From: DASPKA01 sp035628335
GTDB lineage: Bacteria; Patescibacteriota; Doudnabacteria; UBA920
NCBI GenBank assembly: GCA_035628335.1
Contig: DASPKA010000076.1
Span: 1 to 16,023, forward strand
Direction of reading: 5' to 3'
Length of the DNA: 16,023 nucleotides
Shown: positions 1 to 6,134 of the stretch, in pieces
Layout of the letters: each line of letters starts with the position of its first letter
Position numbering within the stretch: position 1 is the first letter of the stretch
Notes under the pieces: generated by a model
Database searches by the model: none
Told to the model about the DNA's origin: nothing
What the model saw: only the letters and a program-made list of their open reading frames with translations
Translations under genes and position numbers: made by a program

Positions 1-215
1 CCTCGGCACCACAGGTCATCACGACTGCACTACGTTGAATTCCATTCTTCGAATGAAATTCAACTACGTTCCGTCGTGTGCCCCTTATCCCAAAAACCCT
101 TTCATTCCTATTGACTCCACTCCGTTCCGTTGGTATAAGAAGTTAAGTGGTTTCGGGAGCCCTTGAAAAATTTATTAATAATTACTTTTTAATATAGGTC
201 ACATAGGCTGTTAAT
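1..215. repeat. Left-edge non-coding stretch with imperfect palindrome
   Basis: No convincing gene is seen here. Bases 34-64 form a hairpin: GTTGAATT and CATTC pair with GAATG and AATTCAAC around a TTC loop, with one C/A mismatch. The outer arms CACGAC (20-25) and GTCGTG (73-78) also pair, across an 8-by-8 internal loop. CTACGTT occurs on both sides of the hairpin, and CCGTTCC-like words recur at 70-130. Such arrangement suggests an intergenic repeat element cut by the window edge, not a protein. Bases 160-215 are AT-rich and should hold the ftsH promoter, but no clear -35/-10 pair stands out. Confidence 0.4.
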
Positions 216-309
216 ATAAGAAGTAGAATAGCCACAAACAGGGAGAATTTCCGCCAAAGGCGGATCTGCCTATGGCATGACACTTCCATGATTGAATGGC
301 GAATTCACT
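216..309 (+). promoter_or_regulatory. ftsH leader element, copy 1 of a duplicated ~97-nt leader
   Basis: From ATAAGAAGTAG at 216 to the ATG at 310-312, this sequence matches 7014-7109 upstream of polA with five substitutions and one single-base indel. Two small hairpins are visible: TCCGCC/GGCGGA (250-255 with 259-264, loop AAA) and TGCC/GGCA (267-270 with 274-277). The alternative is one longer helix pairing 253-261 with 268-276 with one mismatch. A four-codon reading frame, M-T-L-P-stop, lies at 277-291. The ftsH reading frame is closed by that TGA just upstream, so the leader is not coding for ftsH. A regulatory RNA role is inferred. Confidence 0.7.
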
Positions 310-2217
310 ATGAAAAAAATTATTCAAAATATAGTGTTGGTGATTGCTGGGGTGGTCTTTTTGGGAATTATTGCAAATAGCTTTGTTCCCAAGGATACCG
401 CTAAGCATATAACCTTAAGTGAAATAGCTCAGTTAGTGATTGATGGTAAGATTGCAAAGATTGACGTAGAAGAAGGTAGTCGAGCTGTAGCGTATGAGAC
501 CTTGGACGGGAAAGGACAGGTATATACAGCTACACTTTCACCAGATGAAAAAGTTACTGAGTTTTTGAAGAACAATGGTGTTGATGGTGAAAAAATGCGT
601 AGAGTTCAAATAGACTACAAAGAACCGTCAGGCGCTAAGAAAGCGCTCTATATTTTAGGGCCATATGTCTTCTTCTTTATCTTGGCTGGTTTCGCAATTT
701 TCCTTTTTACCAGGCAGATTCAAGGTCAGAACAACCGCGCACTTTCATTTGGGCAGGCAGGTGCAAAGTTGCCGGACGAAACCAAAGTACCGGTAAAGTT
801 CACAGACGTTGCAGGTGCGCGGGAGGCCAAAGAAGAACTGACGGAAGTGGTAGACTTTTTGCGCATGCCGCAAAAGTACCTTGAGCTTGGTGCTAAAATT
901 CCTCGCGGTGTTTTGTTGCTCGGGTCACCTGGTGTTGGTAAGACTCTGCTTGCGCGTGCAGTAGCTGGTGAAGCAAATGTTCCGTTTTTCCATATCTCAG
1001 GTTCAGAGTTCGTTGAAATGTTTGTGGGTGTAGGTGCGAGCCGTGTGCGCGATTTGTTTAAACGCGCAAAAAAGAACGCACCGTGTTTGATTTTTATTGA
1101 CGAAATAGATGCTGTAGGTCGCCAGCGTGGAACTGGTCTTGGTGGTGGACATGACGAGCGTGAACAGACCTTAAATCAGATCTTGGTAGAAATGGACGGG
1201 TTTGACAACGACACTAACGTCATAGTGGTTGCAGCAACCAACAGACCAGACGTACTTGACCCGGCGCTCCTCAGGCCAGGGCGCTTTGACCGTCAAGTTG
1301 TTATAGACCTACCGGACATTCGAGACCGTGAAGAGATCCTACACGTGCATGCAAAGAATAAACCGTTGGCAAAGGATGTGAAGCTCCGCACTATTGCAGA
1401 ACGAACTCCTGGTTTTTCTGGAGCGGATTTAGCAAACCTCTTGAATGAAGCAGCGTTGCTCGCTGCTCGGGTGAACAAGAAACAGATAGATATGGATGTA
1501 GTAAAAGAAGCAGTGGACAAGGTAATGGTTGGCCCGCAGCGTAAGAGCCACATTCTTTCTACTGAAGAAAAGAAAGTCACCGCATACCATGAAGGCGGTC
1601 ACGCACTGGTTGGTACGGTACTGCCTGAAGCTGACCCTGTTCACAAAGTCACTATACTCTCCCGAGGTCGTGCTGCTGGTTACACTATGAAGCTTCCGCA
1701 AGATGAACGCCGTTTACAAAATCGCCAACACTTCTATGACGAAATAGCCGCTCTGTGCGGAGGCTATGCTGCTGAAAAACTTATGTTTGGTGACGTAACT
1801 ACTGGAGCCTCTAATGACTTGAAAGTAGCAACCGGAATGGCTCGCCGTCTGGTTAGTCGTTTTGGTATGAGCGACGCCTTAGGACCGGTGTCATGGGGTG
1901 AAGACAGCGAAATGGTGTTTCTTGGACGTGACATTTCTGAGCACAAAAACTACTCCCCTGAGATTGCTCGTAGAATTGACGAGGAAGTGAAACGGATTAT
2001 GGAAGAGGGTGTTGAGCGCGCTACTGCCGTTATTACTGAACATAAACAATATTTGGATGAAATTGCTGAGCGGCTGATTACAGTTGAAACACTTGAGCAG
2101 GAAGAGTTTAATAATATAGTCGCAGACATAATGCCAGCTAAGAAAAAAGGCAAAGCTTCCAAGAATTCCGAACCGAGCGAATCCGAGCACCAAAGTAATA
2201 GCGAGGTAGCCGAATAA
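310..2217 (+). CDS. ftsH: ATP-dependent zinc metalloprotease FtsH
   Basis: This is the membrane-anchored AAA+ protease that degrades misfolded membrane proteins and selected short-lived regulators. The 635-residue product has membrane segments at about residues 4-24 and 113-133, flanking an extracytoplasmic domain. The AAA+ module carries Walker A GSPGVGKT (205-212), Walker B LIFIDE (260-265), pore aromatic F238 in MFVG, and the second region of homology at 309-330 with probable arginine fingers R325 and R328. The peptidase zinc site is HEGGH (427-431), with D503 in TTGASNDL as the third ligand. Walker A and HEGGH differ slightly from the usual GPPGTGKT and HEAGH, but every catalytic residue is kept. 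The C-terminus is a Lys/Ser/Glu-rich tail. ATG 310 is preferred over the in-frame TTG at 292 because it starts directly at MKKIIQN and sits at the end of the leader shared with polA. No Shine-Dalgarno is seen. Confidence 0.97.
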   Translation: MKKIIQNIVLVIAGVVFLGIIANSFVPKDTAKHITLSEIAQLVIDGKIAKIDVEEGSRAVAYETLDGKGQVYTATLSPDEKVTEFLKNNGVDGEKMRRVQIDYKEPSGAKKALYILGPYVFFFILAGFAIFLFTRQIQGQNNRALSFGQAGAKLPDETKVPVKFTDVAGAREAKEELTEVVDFLRMPQKYLELGAKIPRGVLLLGSPGVGKTLLARAVAGEANVPFFHISGSEFVEMFVGVGASRVRDLFKRAKKNAPCLIFIDEIDAVGRQRGTGLGGGHDEREQTLNQILVEMDGFDNDTNVIVVAATNRPDVLDPALLRPGRFDRQVVIDLPDIRDREEILHVHAKNKPLAKDVKLRTIAERTPGFSGADLANLLNEAALLAARVNKKQIDMDVVKEAVDKVMVGPQRKSHILSTEEKKVTAYHEGGHALVGTVLPEADPVHKVTILSRGRAAGYTMKLPQDERRLQNRQHFYDEIAALCGGYAAEKLMFGDVTTGASNDLKVATGMARRLVSRFGMSDALGPVSWGEDSEMVFLGRDISEHKNYSPEIARRIDEEVKRIMEEGVERATAVITEHKQYLDEIAERLITVETLEQEEFNNIVADIMPAKKKGKASKNSEPSESEHQSNSEVAE

Positions 2218-2250
2218 TTTCTCTACTATTTCCGATTTTTTGAAATCTAA

Positions 2251-2256
2251 AAGGAG
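2251..2256 (+). promoter_or_regulatory. Strong Shine-Dalgarno of the orphan gene at 2261
   Basis: AAGGAG lies four bases before ATG 2261. It decides the start in favour of 2261 over an upstream in-frame TTG (2240) that would be translated through the ribosome binding site itself. Most neighbouring core genes have no comparable motif. Confidence 0.75.
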
Positions 2257-2260
2257 AGTT

Positions 2261-2677
2261 ATGTATCGAGTTGAACCTGTTACGCTCAAGTCCTGCGAAG
2301 AATTAGCAATGTTAATTGAGGCCGGAATCCACTTTGTGGCCGAGATTAAATCAACCAACTTTGCTCCTACTGAGCGGTTTCGTCGGTGGTTGCCGAAAGC
2401 GCAGGAAGCATATTGTGGTAATGTGTGTGGAACAGCCGCTTATGTTCTCGCTGGCGGTGATGTAGCCGAGACATACAGACTGGTTCCGGGTATCATGCAA
2501 TATGACCTCCTGGGTAAAGCCATAGGTGTTTCGCCAGTTCTGTTGGGTTTTTTTGCCGAACTCCAAAACAGGCGGCATTACCCCACCAGGCACCTGATAA
2601 TTGAAGCACTCCGCTCAGGTCTGTATGTTCAAGATACAAACTGGCAGGAATGGGAGCAGGTGGTCTGGCAAAAATGA
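2261..2677 (+). CDS. Hypothetical protein, 138 aa, soluble orphan
   Basis: I do not recognise this family. The 138-residue product has no signal peptide or membrane segment. It looks like a compact mixed helical cytoplasmic protein with a Trp-rich C-terminus (WQEWEQVVWQK) and three cysteines (12, 52, 56). C52 and C56 form a CxxxC spacing, too little to claim metal binding. It starts 43 bases after ftsH, in the same direction, and could be co-transcribed with it. Unlike ftsH it has a canonical AAGGAG, and it ends at a strong hairpin. Because of this self-contained layout, shared with the orphan at 11504-11887, it may be an accessory gene acquired separately. The reading frame and ribosome binding site make it probably real; the function is unknown. 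Confidence 0.75.
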   Translation: MYRVEPVTLKSCEELAMLIEAGIHFVAEIKSTNFAPTERFRRWLPKAQEAYCGNVCGTAAYVLAGGDVAETYRLVPGIMQYDLLGKAIGVSPVLLGFFAELQNRRHYPTRHLIIEALRSGLYVQDTNWQEWEQVVWQK

Positions 2678-2680
2678 AAC

Positions 2681-2714
2681 AATAGAGGCGCTCTGGCAGC
2701 AGAGTGCCTCTATT
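2681..2714. terminator. Bidirectional terminator-like hairpin between convergent genes
   Basis: AATAGAGGC (2681-2689) pairs with GCCTCTATT (2706-2714), and CTCTG (2691-2695) with CAGAG (2700-2704), closing a GCAG loop. This makes a 15-bp stem with one G-T wobble. It lies between the stop of the 2261 gene and the end of the minus-strand ATP-grasp gene. A clear T-run is present only on the minus-strand side (complement of 2667-2680), so termination is better supported for the ATP-grasp transcript. Confidence 0.65.
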
Positions 2715-2742
2715 CTAATCTTAAATCCTTAATCCTGAATCC
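2715..2742. repeat. Four degenerate 7-nt repeats overlapping the 3' end of the ATP-grasp gene
   Basis: CTAATCT, TAAATCC, TTAATCC and TGAATCC follow each other with an exact 7-base period. The last two units cover the stop codon and final codons of the minus-strand ATP-grasp gene (…R-I-Q-D-stop), so the array has contributed to that protein's C-terminus. The same period, with a related core, recurs at 6135-6201. Confidence 0.55.
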
Positions 2743-3928
2743 TTACGCTCTCCGGAATTACCGCGTCCCATAGGGCGCCGGCTACGTTTTCTATTTCGCC
2801 CTCAGTTGGAAAATGGTGTAAGTCAATAAACGGAAGGGCGTTTATTTCTAACGTGCCGCAGGTTGGTTGTTCTTTCCAGGATTTTGAAATGTTATCTATC
2901 ATGAAGTCTATACCTACCAGGCTGTCTTTAACAGCATCTGCGATGTCTTCAAAAAGTTTTATGTTGTCAGGATGTGTTTGAGGGGTTACTGTGATAACCC
3001 TTCCACCCTGTCCTCTGGAAGTTTTGCGACTGTAGTTCACAAAGCGTCCTTGTTCCGGTACCGACTCCCAGGTTAGCCCCTGCTCTGCAAGTATTTCAGG
3101 CGTAATTTCTGTAACATGGATAGGGATAATGCGCTTTGGGTTTTTGTTTTCTATTTCTAGCAATTCGCGCACAGTATGTACACCGTCTGCAACTGCACCA
3201 GCCACTTCCCTCCGCACTACTCCAGCACACTTGCCCGCAATAACTGTTGCGCGATGAACAGGGCCGGTGAGACTTTCTTCAATCATAACCCACGGACAGA
3301 TTTGTTTGGCAGACTTAAATGCTTCTATGAATTTTTGCTTGTCTGTGATGTTAAGCGTAGTATGACGGCTTCGTGAGCCCAGGCGAGGTTTACAAATCAC
3401 CGGCTTGCTGAGCGAGTCGAACATTTTTTTTGCTGTGCGCAGTGAAAACGCCATTCCGCCCCTAGCAGTCGGGAGACCAGATTTTTGCAGCAAGAGTTTT
3501 AGTCGGTATTTGTCGTCCATCCACAGCATACCTTCCCTGGGCAAATGATGTGGCCTGGGGAGTGCATCGAAGGCAAAGTAGTGGTTTTTGTATTTTGCAG
3601 TAAAGGTTTGGGTTGGTAAATTGAAGATTCTGTATTTTTTTACATTAATCCCGCGTTTGAGTGCTTCTTCCCACATAACTTCGCTTCTATGAGGTTCGTC
3701 TTTTTCTGGGTGAGACAGGACAGTGGCGATTTTTACTTTTGCTAAAGCTTCTAAAAAGTAGGGGGTTATTTTGTAGAGTTTAAACATGCGAGCAACCTTC
3801 ATACTTGGCAGCACCAGGCGCTCCATAGGCGTGACTGACTGGTCCATGAGCACAGCCATGTATTCGAGTGGGTGATTTACAGTGTCCGGCCCGCACTGCA
3901 GACAAATCTTTTGTGTTTGTGTAGCCAT
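2729..3928 (-). CDS. ATP-grasp ligase related to cyanophycin synthetase ATP-grasp module
   Basis: ATP-grasp enzymes join a carboxylate to an amine or thiol through an acylphosphate. The 399-residue product resembles the ATP-grasp part of cyanophycin synthetases. KPRLGSRSRHTTLNI (180-194) carries the ATP-binding lysine, DGVHTVRELLEIENKNPKR lies at 248-266, and the metal-binding end contains GIDFMI (339-344) and EINALPFIDLHH (361-372), with E361 and N363 as likely Mg ligands. The N-terminal ~130 residues are a separate alpha/beta region with LPRPHHLPREGMLWMDDKY before the ATP-grasp fold. No Mur-ligase domain follows, so it is unlikely to be a full cyanophycin synthetase. It may ligate amino acids to a peptide, small molecule or protein, but the substrate cannot be read from sequence. 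The -10 at 3935-3940 lies so close to the ATG that the mRNA is probably leaderless. Confidence 0.85.
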   Translation of the reverse strand: MATQTQKICLQCGPDTVNHPLEYMAVLMDQSVTPMERLVLPSMKVARMFKLYKITPYFLEALAKVKIATVLSHPEKDEPHRSEVMWEEALKRGINVKKYRIFNLPTQTFTAKYKNHYFAFDALPRPHHLPREGMLWMDDKYRLKLLLQKSGLPTARGGMAFSLRTAKKMFDSLSKPVICKPRLGSRSRHTTLNITDKQKFIEAFKSAKQICPWVMIEESLTGPVHRATVIAGKCAGVVRREVAGAVADGVHTVRELLEIENKNPKRIIPIHVTEITPEILAEQGLTWESVPEQGRFVNYSRKTSRGQGGRVITVTPQTHPDNIKLFEDIADAVKDSLVGIDFMIDNISKSWKEQPTCGTLEINALPFIDLHHFPTEGEIENVAGALWDAVIPESVRIQD

Positions 3929-3934
3929 GCTATA

Positions 3935-3940
3935 AGTATA
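3935..3940 (-). promoter_or_regulatory. -10 element of ATP-grasp gene, implying a leaderless transcript
   Basis: On the minus strand TATACT ends six bases before the ATG (3928-3926), so transcription would start at or next to the A of the start codon. The -35 is poor and would fall inside the arm of the 18-bp hairpin at 3958-4000. Confidence 0.5.
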
Positions 3941-3957
3941 TCAGCGTTCTAGTGGTT

Positions 3958-4000
3958 GGAAAACTCCAGTCCCGAAGCCGCATCGGGACTGGAGTTTTCC
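3958..4000. promoter_or_regulatory. Perfect 18-bp inverted repeat between divergent genes
   Basis: GGAAAACTCCAGTCCCGA (3958-3975) pairs without mismatch with 3983-4000 around a 7-base loop, AGCCGCA. It sits between two divergent starts (3928 minus, 4080 plus), where no annotated transcript should end. It could be an insulating terminator, the terminator of an unseen small RNA, or an operator-like site, as it covers the -35 zone of the ATP-grasp promoter. Confidence 0.6.
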
Positions 4001-4033
4001 CAATAGAATCTTATTTTATAGATATTCAGTTAT

Positions 4034-4050
4034 AAATTGTGGTATAATAT
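4034..4050 (+). promoter_or_regulatory. Extended -10 promoter of the 4080 gene
   Basis: TGG precedes TATAAT (4043-4048), a perfect extended -10. The surrounding 17 bases AAATTGTGGTATAATAT are identical to the minus-strand sequence at 15752-15768 before the LysM gene. No -35 is obvious, as expected for an extended -10 promoter. The start point would be near 4055, giving an AT-rich leader of about 25 bases without a Shine-Dalgarno. Confidence 0.65.
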
Positions 4051-4079
4051 ATGTGAGTTGAAAATATAAATAAAAATCT

Positions 4080-5594
4080 ATGAAAAAGCTCTTATCTTTC
4101 ATTGTGCTTGCGGGGAGCCTCCTGGCGACTTTTCCCTTTTTTGCTAGTGCCGCCACGGTTAACCTTAAAACTGAAGCCAATCAAAACAAGCTGTGGGCAG
4201 CATGGCTGGAAACTGGCAGTACGCTAAAAAAAACTTCAACCGGGGAACTGAGTTATTTTGACCCTGGTGAAGTTGTTATTCATCCGTCTGACTTCGGTAG
4301 TCTGGAACAAAAGGATATCATTTTAAATGACATTCGCCTTAACGTAACTAGTAACGGGTATGTATACAAGGCCAAGAAGGTCTTTGAATCTACAGGTGGT
4401 GTGACCTTTAAACTTAAGAATAACAATATAACATACCAAGTGGGGTTTGACTTTATGATTTCAGGTAACTACTTGTATTTTAAGCCTCGGGTGAACTATG
4501 TGGTGCGGCTTATGTTGCAAAAACTTTTGCCAGACTTAACCGCAGCGGATTTTAACAAGTGGTATAAAACTAAATTCCACTTGACAGAAGACACAGGCAA
4601 GGGTTCAGAGCTCGATCAACAGCTCAACACACTTAAGAAGTACCGCATGATAGACGTGAAAGAAACATTTCCAGCAGCTAAAGGTAAGTTTAAGGTTACT
4701 GCAGAAATAAACAAAGCAAAAATTTTAAGCTATGTTGAAAATGAAATGGGCATGTTTGATGGAGACCCGGCTGGAAAAGAAGTCTTTAATATGTTGCTGG
4801 ACAAATGGCAGACAAAAAATTTCACAATCTCAGGAAATCTATCTCCATTCAGAGTTGAAAAAGTGGATTTCAATAGCAACTTTATCTCAGTTATAAATAC
4901 GGTACAAAACTTGGTACCCTTCCTGCAAGAAAGCCTACAGCCAGTAGGTGCCAAAGCGGGTGCAGCAAGAACACTAGCAGAAACCAGGCAAGTCGTGACG
5001 TATCTTGAAATGTACAACGGAGACCATGGTGGGTACCCAGAGACTCTGTCGGGTCTGAGCACAACAAACCCACCGTATATTACTGCTCAAAATATGCCGG
5101 TACACCAGACAACTTACCCAGGGCAGTGTAAATCCACAGAGTTAGTGTACGTTTACACGCCGCAAGGTACACCTCAGACACTCAACGGAAAAAAAGTATA
5201 CCCGAGTTATACGCTGCAATACTGTCTCGCGGAATCTGCAGGTTCGCTTCCAGCCGGAGTAGGGAATTACTCACCTGAGCAGGGTTTCTCACCTACCACA
5301 CCGCCTCAAGAAGATTACGGCATCACTACCGATGAGAGCGTGCAGGCGGCAAAGGACTTTATTAGTAAATTGGTTTTCTCTGCTACCTTGTCAGTTAAGT
5401 CAACTACAGTTGACGTAAATAAGCGGAAGAAAATCTCTCCTCCCAAAAATGCTAAAGATTTGACCGGAGAAGTTGATCCATCGCTCCCACTTCCGCTCAC
5501 CGCTAGATTCTTTAAGAGAGTATATGCGGTATCACCACTCGCGGCACCGCTCATCTCCGGCGACATCGCTGGAGCTGCGACTCATAATAAGTAA
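4080..5594 (+). CDS. Exported protein with an embedded pseudopilin-like globular domain
   Basis: The 504-residue product begins with a classical signal peptide, MKKLLSFIVLAGSLLATFPF followed by FASA, with cleavage expected near residue 24. It should therefore be exported or tethered outside the membrane. Residues 25-290 are an unrecognised alpha/beta region. Residues ~293-403 (GAARTLAETRQVVTYLEMYN, then GDHGGYP, YTLQYCL, LPAGVGNYSPEQG) resemble the globular part of GspG/type IV pilin-like proteins of this bacterial group, including the start of the long helix, but without the N-terminal prepilin helix and cleavage site. C350 and C382 could form the disulfide often found in pilin domains. A Pro/Thr/Lys-rich tail follows, with a weakly hydrophobic end (481-500). 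A role beside the pilus machinery encoded at 12009-15318 is plausible. The next gene starts 15 bases downstream. Confidence 0.8.
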   Translation: MKKLLSFIVLAGSLLATFPFFASAATVNLKTEANQNKLWAAWLETGSTLKKTSTGELSYFDPGEVVIHPSDFGSLEQKDIILNDIRLNVTSNGYVYKAKKVFESTGGVTFKLKNNNITYQVGFDFMISGNYLYFKPRVNYVVRLMLQKLLPDLTAADFNKWYKTKFHLTEDTGKGSELDQQLNTLKKYRMIDVKETFPAAKGKFKVTAEINKAKILSYVENEMGMFDGDPAGKEVFNMLLDKWQTKNFTISGNLSPFRVEKVDFNSNFISVINTVQNLVPFLQESLQPVGAKAGAARTLAETRQVVTYLEMYNGDHGGYPETLSGLSTTNPPYITAQNMPVHQTTYPGQCKSTELVYVYTPQGTPQTLNGKKVYPSYTLQYCLAESAGSLPAGVGNYSPEQGFSPTTPPQEDYGITTDESVQAAKDFISKLVFSATLSVKSTTVDVNKRKKISPPKNAKDLTGEVDPSLPLPLTARFFKRVYAVSPLAAPLISGDIAGAATHNK

Positions 5595-5609
5595 CTTACA
5601 TCTATTCTT

Positions 5610-5891
5610 ATGGCTTCTAAAACAAAATCAAACGAAAAAACTTGGTTTAAACACATTCCCTTTGCCTGGTGGCACCCGGTCAGCTTTGAGGGCTGGTTGG
5701 TAAGCATGCTCTACGTAACTTTTCTCGCCTTTGCCTTTCTTAAAATAGCCTCCAACTCCATGTCGTCAAGGGAGACGCTGTTCGGGTTTGCTCCTCACTT
5801 TGTCATCGCATCTCTCCTCTACCTCCTCATCTGCTACCACACCGCCGAATGGCCCGCACGCAAAAAGAAAGCGAGAAAATCTAGAAGATAG
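5610..5891 (+). CDS. Small two-helix membrane protein, 93 aa
   Basis: The product has an amphipathic N-terminus with WFKHIPFAWWHPVSFEGW, a membrane helix at about residues 30-46, a short loop (NSMSSRETLFGF), a second helix at about 54-72, and a strongly basic tail (RKKKARKSRR). That tail should face the cytoplasm, so both ends are probably inside. Small proteins of this architecture are frequent in Parcubacteria-type genomes; no function is known to me. It starts 15 bases after the exported pseudopilin-like protein, probably in the same transcript, and is followed by a T-run terminator. No Shine-Dalgarno is evident before ATG 5610. Confidence 0.75.
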   Translation: MASKTKSNEKTWFKHIPFAWWHPVSFEGWLVSMLYVTFLAFAFLKIASNSMSSRETLFGFAPHFVIASLLYLLICYHTAEWPARKKKARKSRR

Positions 5892-5898
5892 GCCTACG

Positions 5899-5931
5899 AC
5901 TCCATAACCTTTTAAATTGTGGAGTTTTTTT
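5899..5931 (+). terminator. Rho-independent terminator after the 4080-5891 operon
   Basis: ACTCCA (5899-5904) pairs with TGGAGT (5920-5925), followed by an unbroken T-run to 5931. The stem is short and the loop long (15 bases), but the T-run and position just after the stop codon support it. Confidence 0.6.
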
Positions 5932-5965
5932 CCCCACGTTTTGTGCAATTGCACAAAACGTGGGG
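5932..5965. promoter_or_regulatory. Perfect 34-bp palindrome upstream of the tRNA-Val promoter
   Basis: CCCCACGTTTTGTGCAA is followed immediately by its exact reverse complement, with no spacer. It begins at the end of the preceding T-run and ends four bases before the tRNA promoter -35. A zero-spacer palindrome is less suited to an RNA hairpin than to a dimeric protein site or a cruciform. Reverse transcripts (minus strand) have no T-run after it. An operator or recombination site is inferred, not shown. Confidence 0.55.
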
Positions 5966-5968
5966 CAC

Positions 5969-5997
5969 TTGAAATTTACGTGAAATTTTTGTATTAT
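5969..5997 (+). promoter_or_regulatory. Sigma-70-like promoter of tRNA-Val
   Basis: TTGAAA (5969-5974) and TATTAT (5992-5997) are separated by exactly 17 bases. Transcription would begin near 6004, about 47 bases before the mature tRNA. The 5' leader contains a GCCGC/GCGGC hairpin (6022-6026 with 6030-6034) that RNase P processing would remove. Confidence 0.7.
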
Positions 5998-6050
5998 TAT
6001 TTAGAAATAATTAGGTATATAGCCGCAAGGCGGCGTGAGCTCCTATTATA

Positions 6051-6125
6051 GGGCAGTTAGCTCAGTGGTAGAGCATTTCTTTGACGTAGAAAGGGTCGAA
6101 GGTCCGATTCCTTCACTGCCCACCA
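6051..6125 (+). tRNA. tRNA-Val, anticodon GAC
   Basis: The cloverleaf is complete. The acceptor stem is GGGCAGT/ACTGCCC. The D arm is GCTC/GAGC with GG in the loop. The anticodon stem TTTCT/AGAAA encloses TTGACGT, placing GAC at 34-36. The variable region is GGGTC and the T stem is GAAGG/CCTTC. Discriminator A73 and an encoded CCA follow. GAC would read GUC/GUU valine codons. Two bases are unusual: the T loop is TCCGATT, so position 55 is C rather than the near-universal T (pseudouridine), and position 37 is G. All stems pair perfectly, so it is probably functional. Confidence 0.93.
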
Positions 6126-6134
6126 TATTAAATT

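Noticed and set aside
2..166. Plus-strand frame open from the window edge to TGA 164-166, as a possible partial gene
   Set aside because: The opposite strand is open over much of the same stretch, the sequence is palindromic with repeated words, and the translation shows no recognisable domain. Without the left neighbour it cannot be supported.
292..309. Six-residue extension of FtsH from TTG 292
   Set aside because: ATG 310 is the natural start and lies at the same place in the leader as the polA ATG.
1891..2358. Minus-strand 155-codon open frame opposite the end of ftsH
   Set aside because: It is antisense to well-conserved FtsH sequence and has no ribosome binding site or known domain.
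4730..5062. Minus-strand open frame opposite the exported pseudopilin-like gene
   Set aside because: Shadow of a gene with a clear signal peptide and domain; no independent coding evidence.
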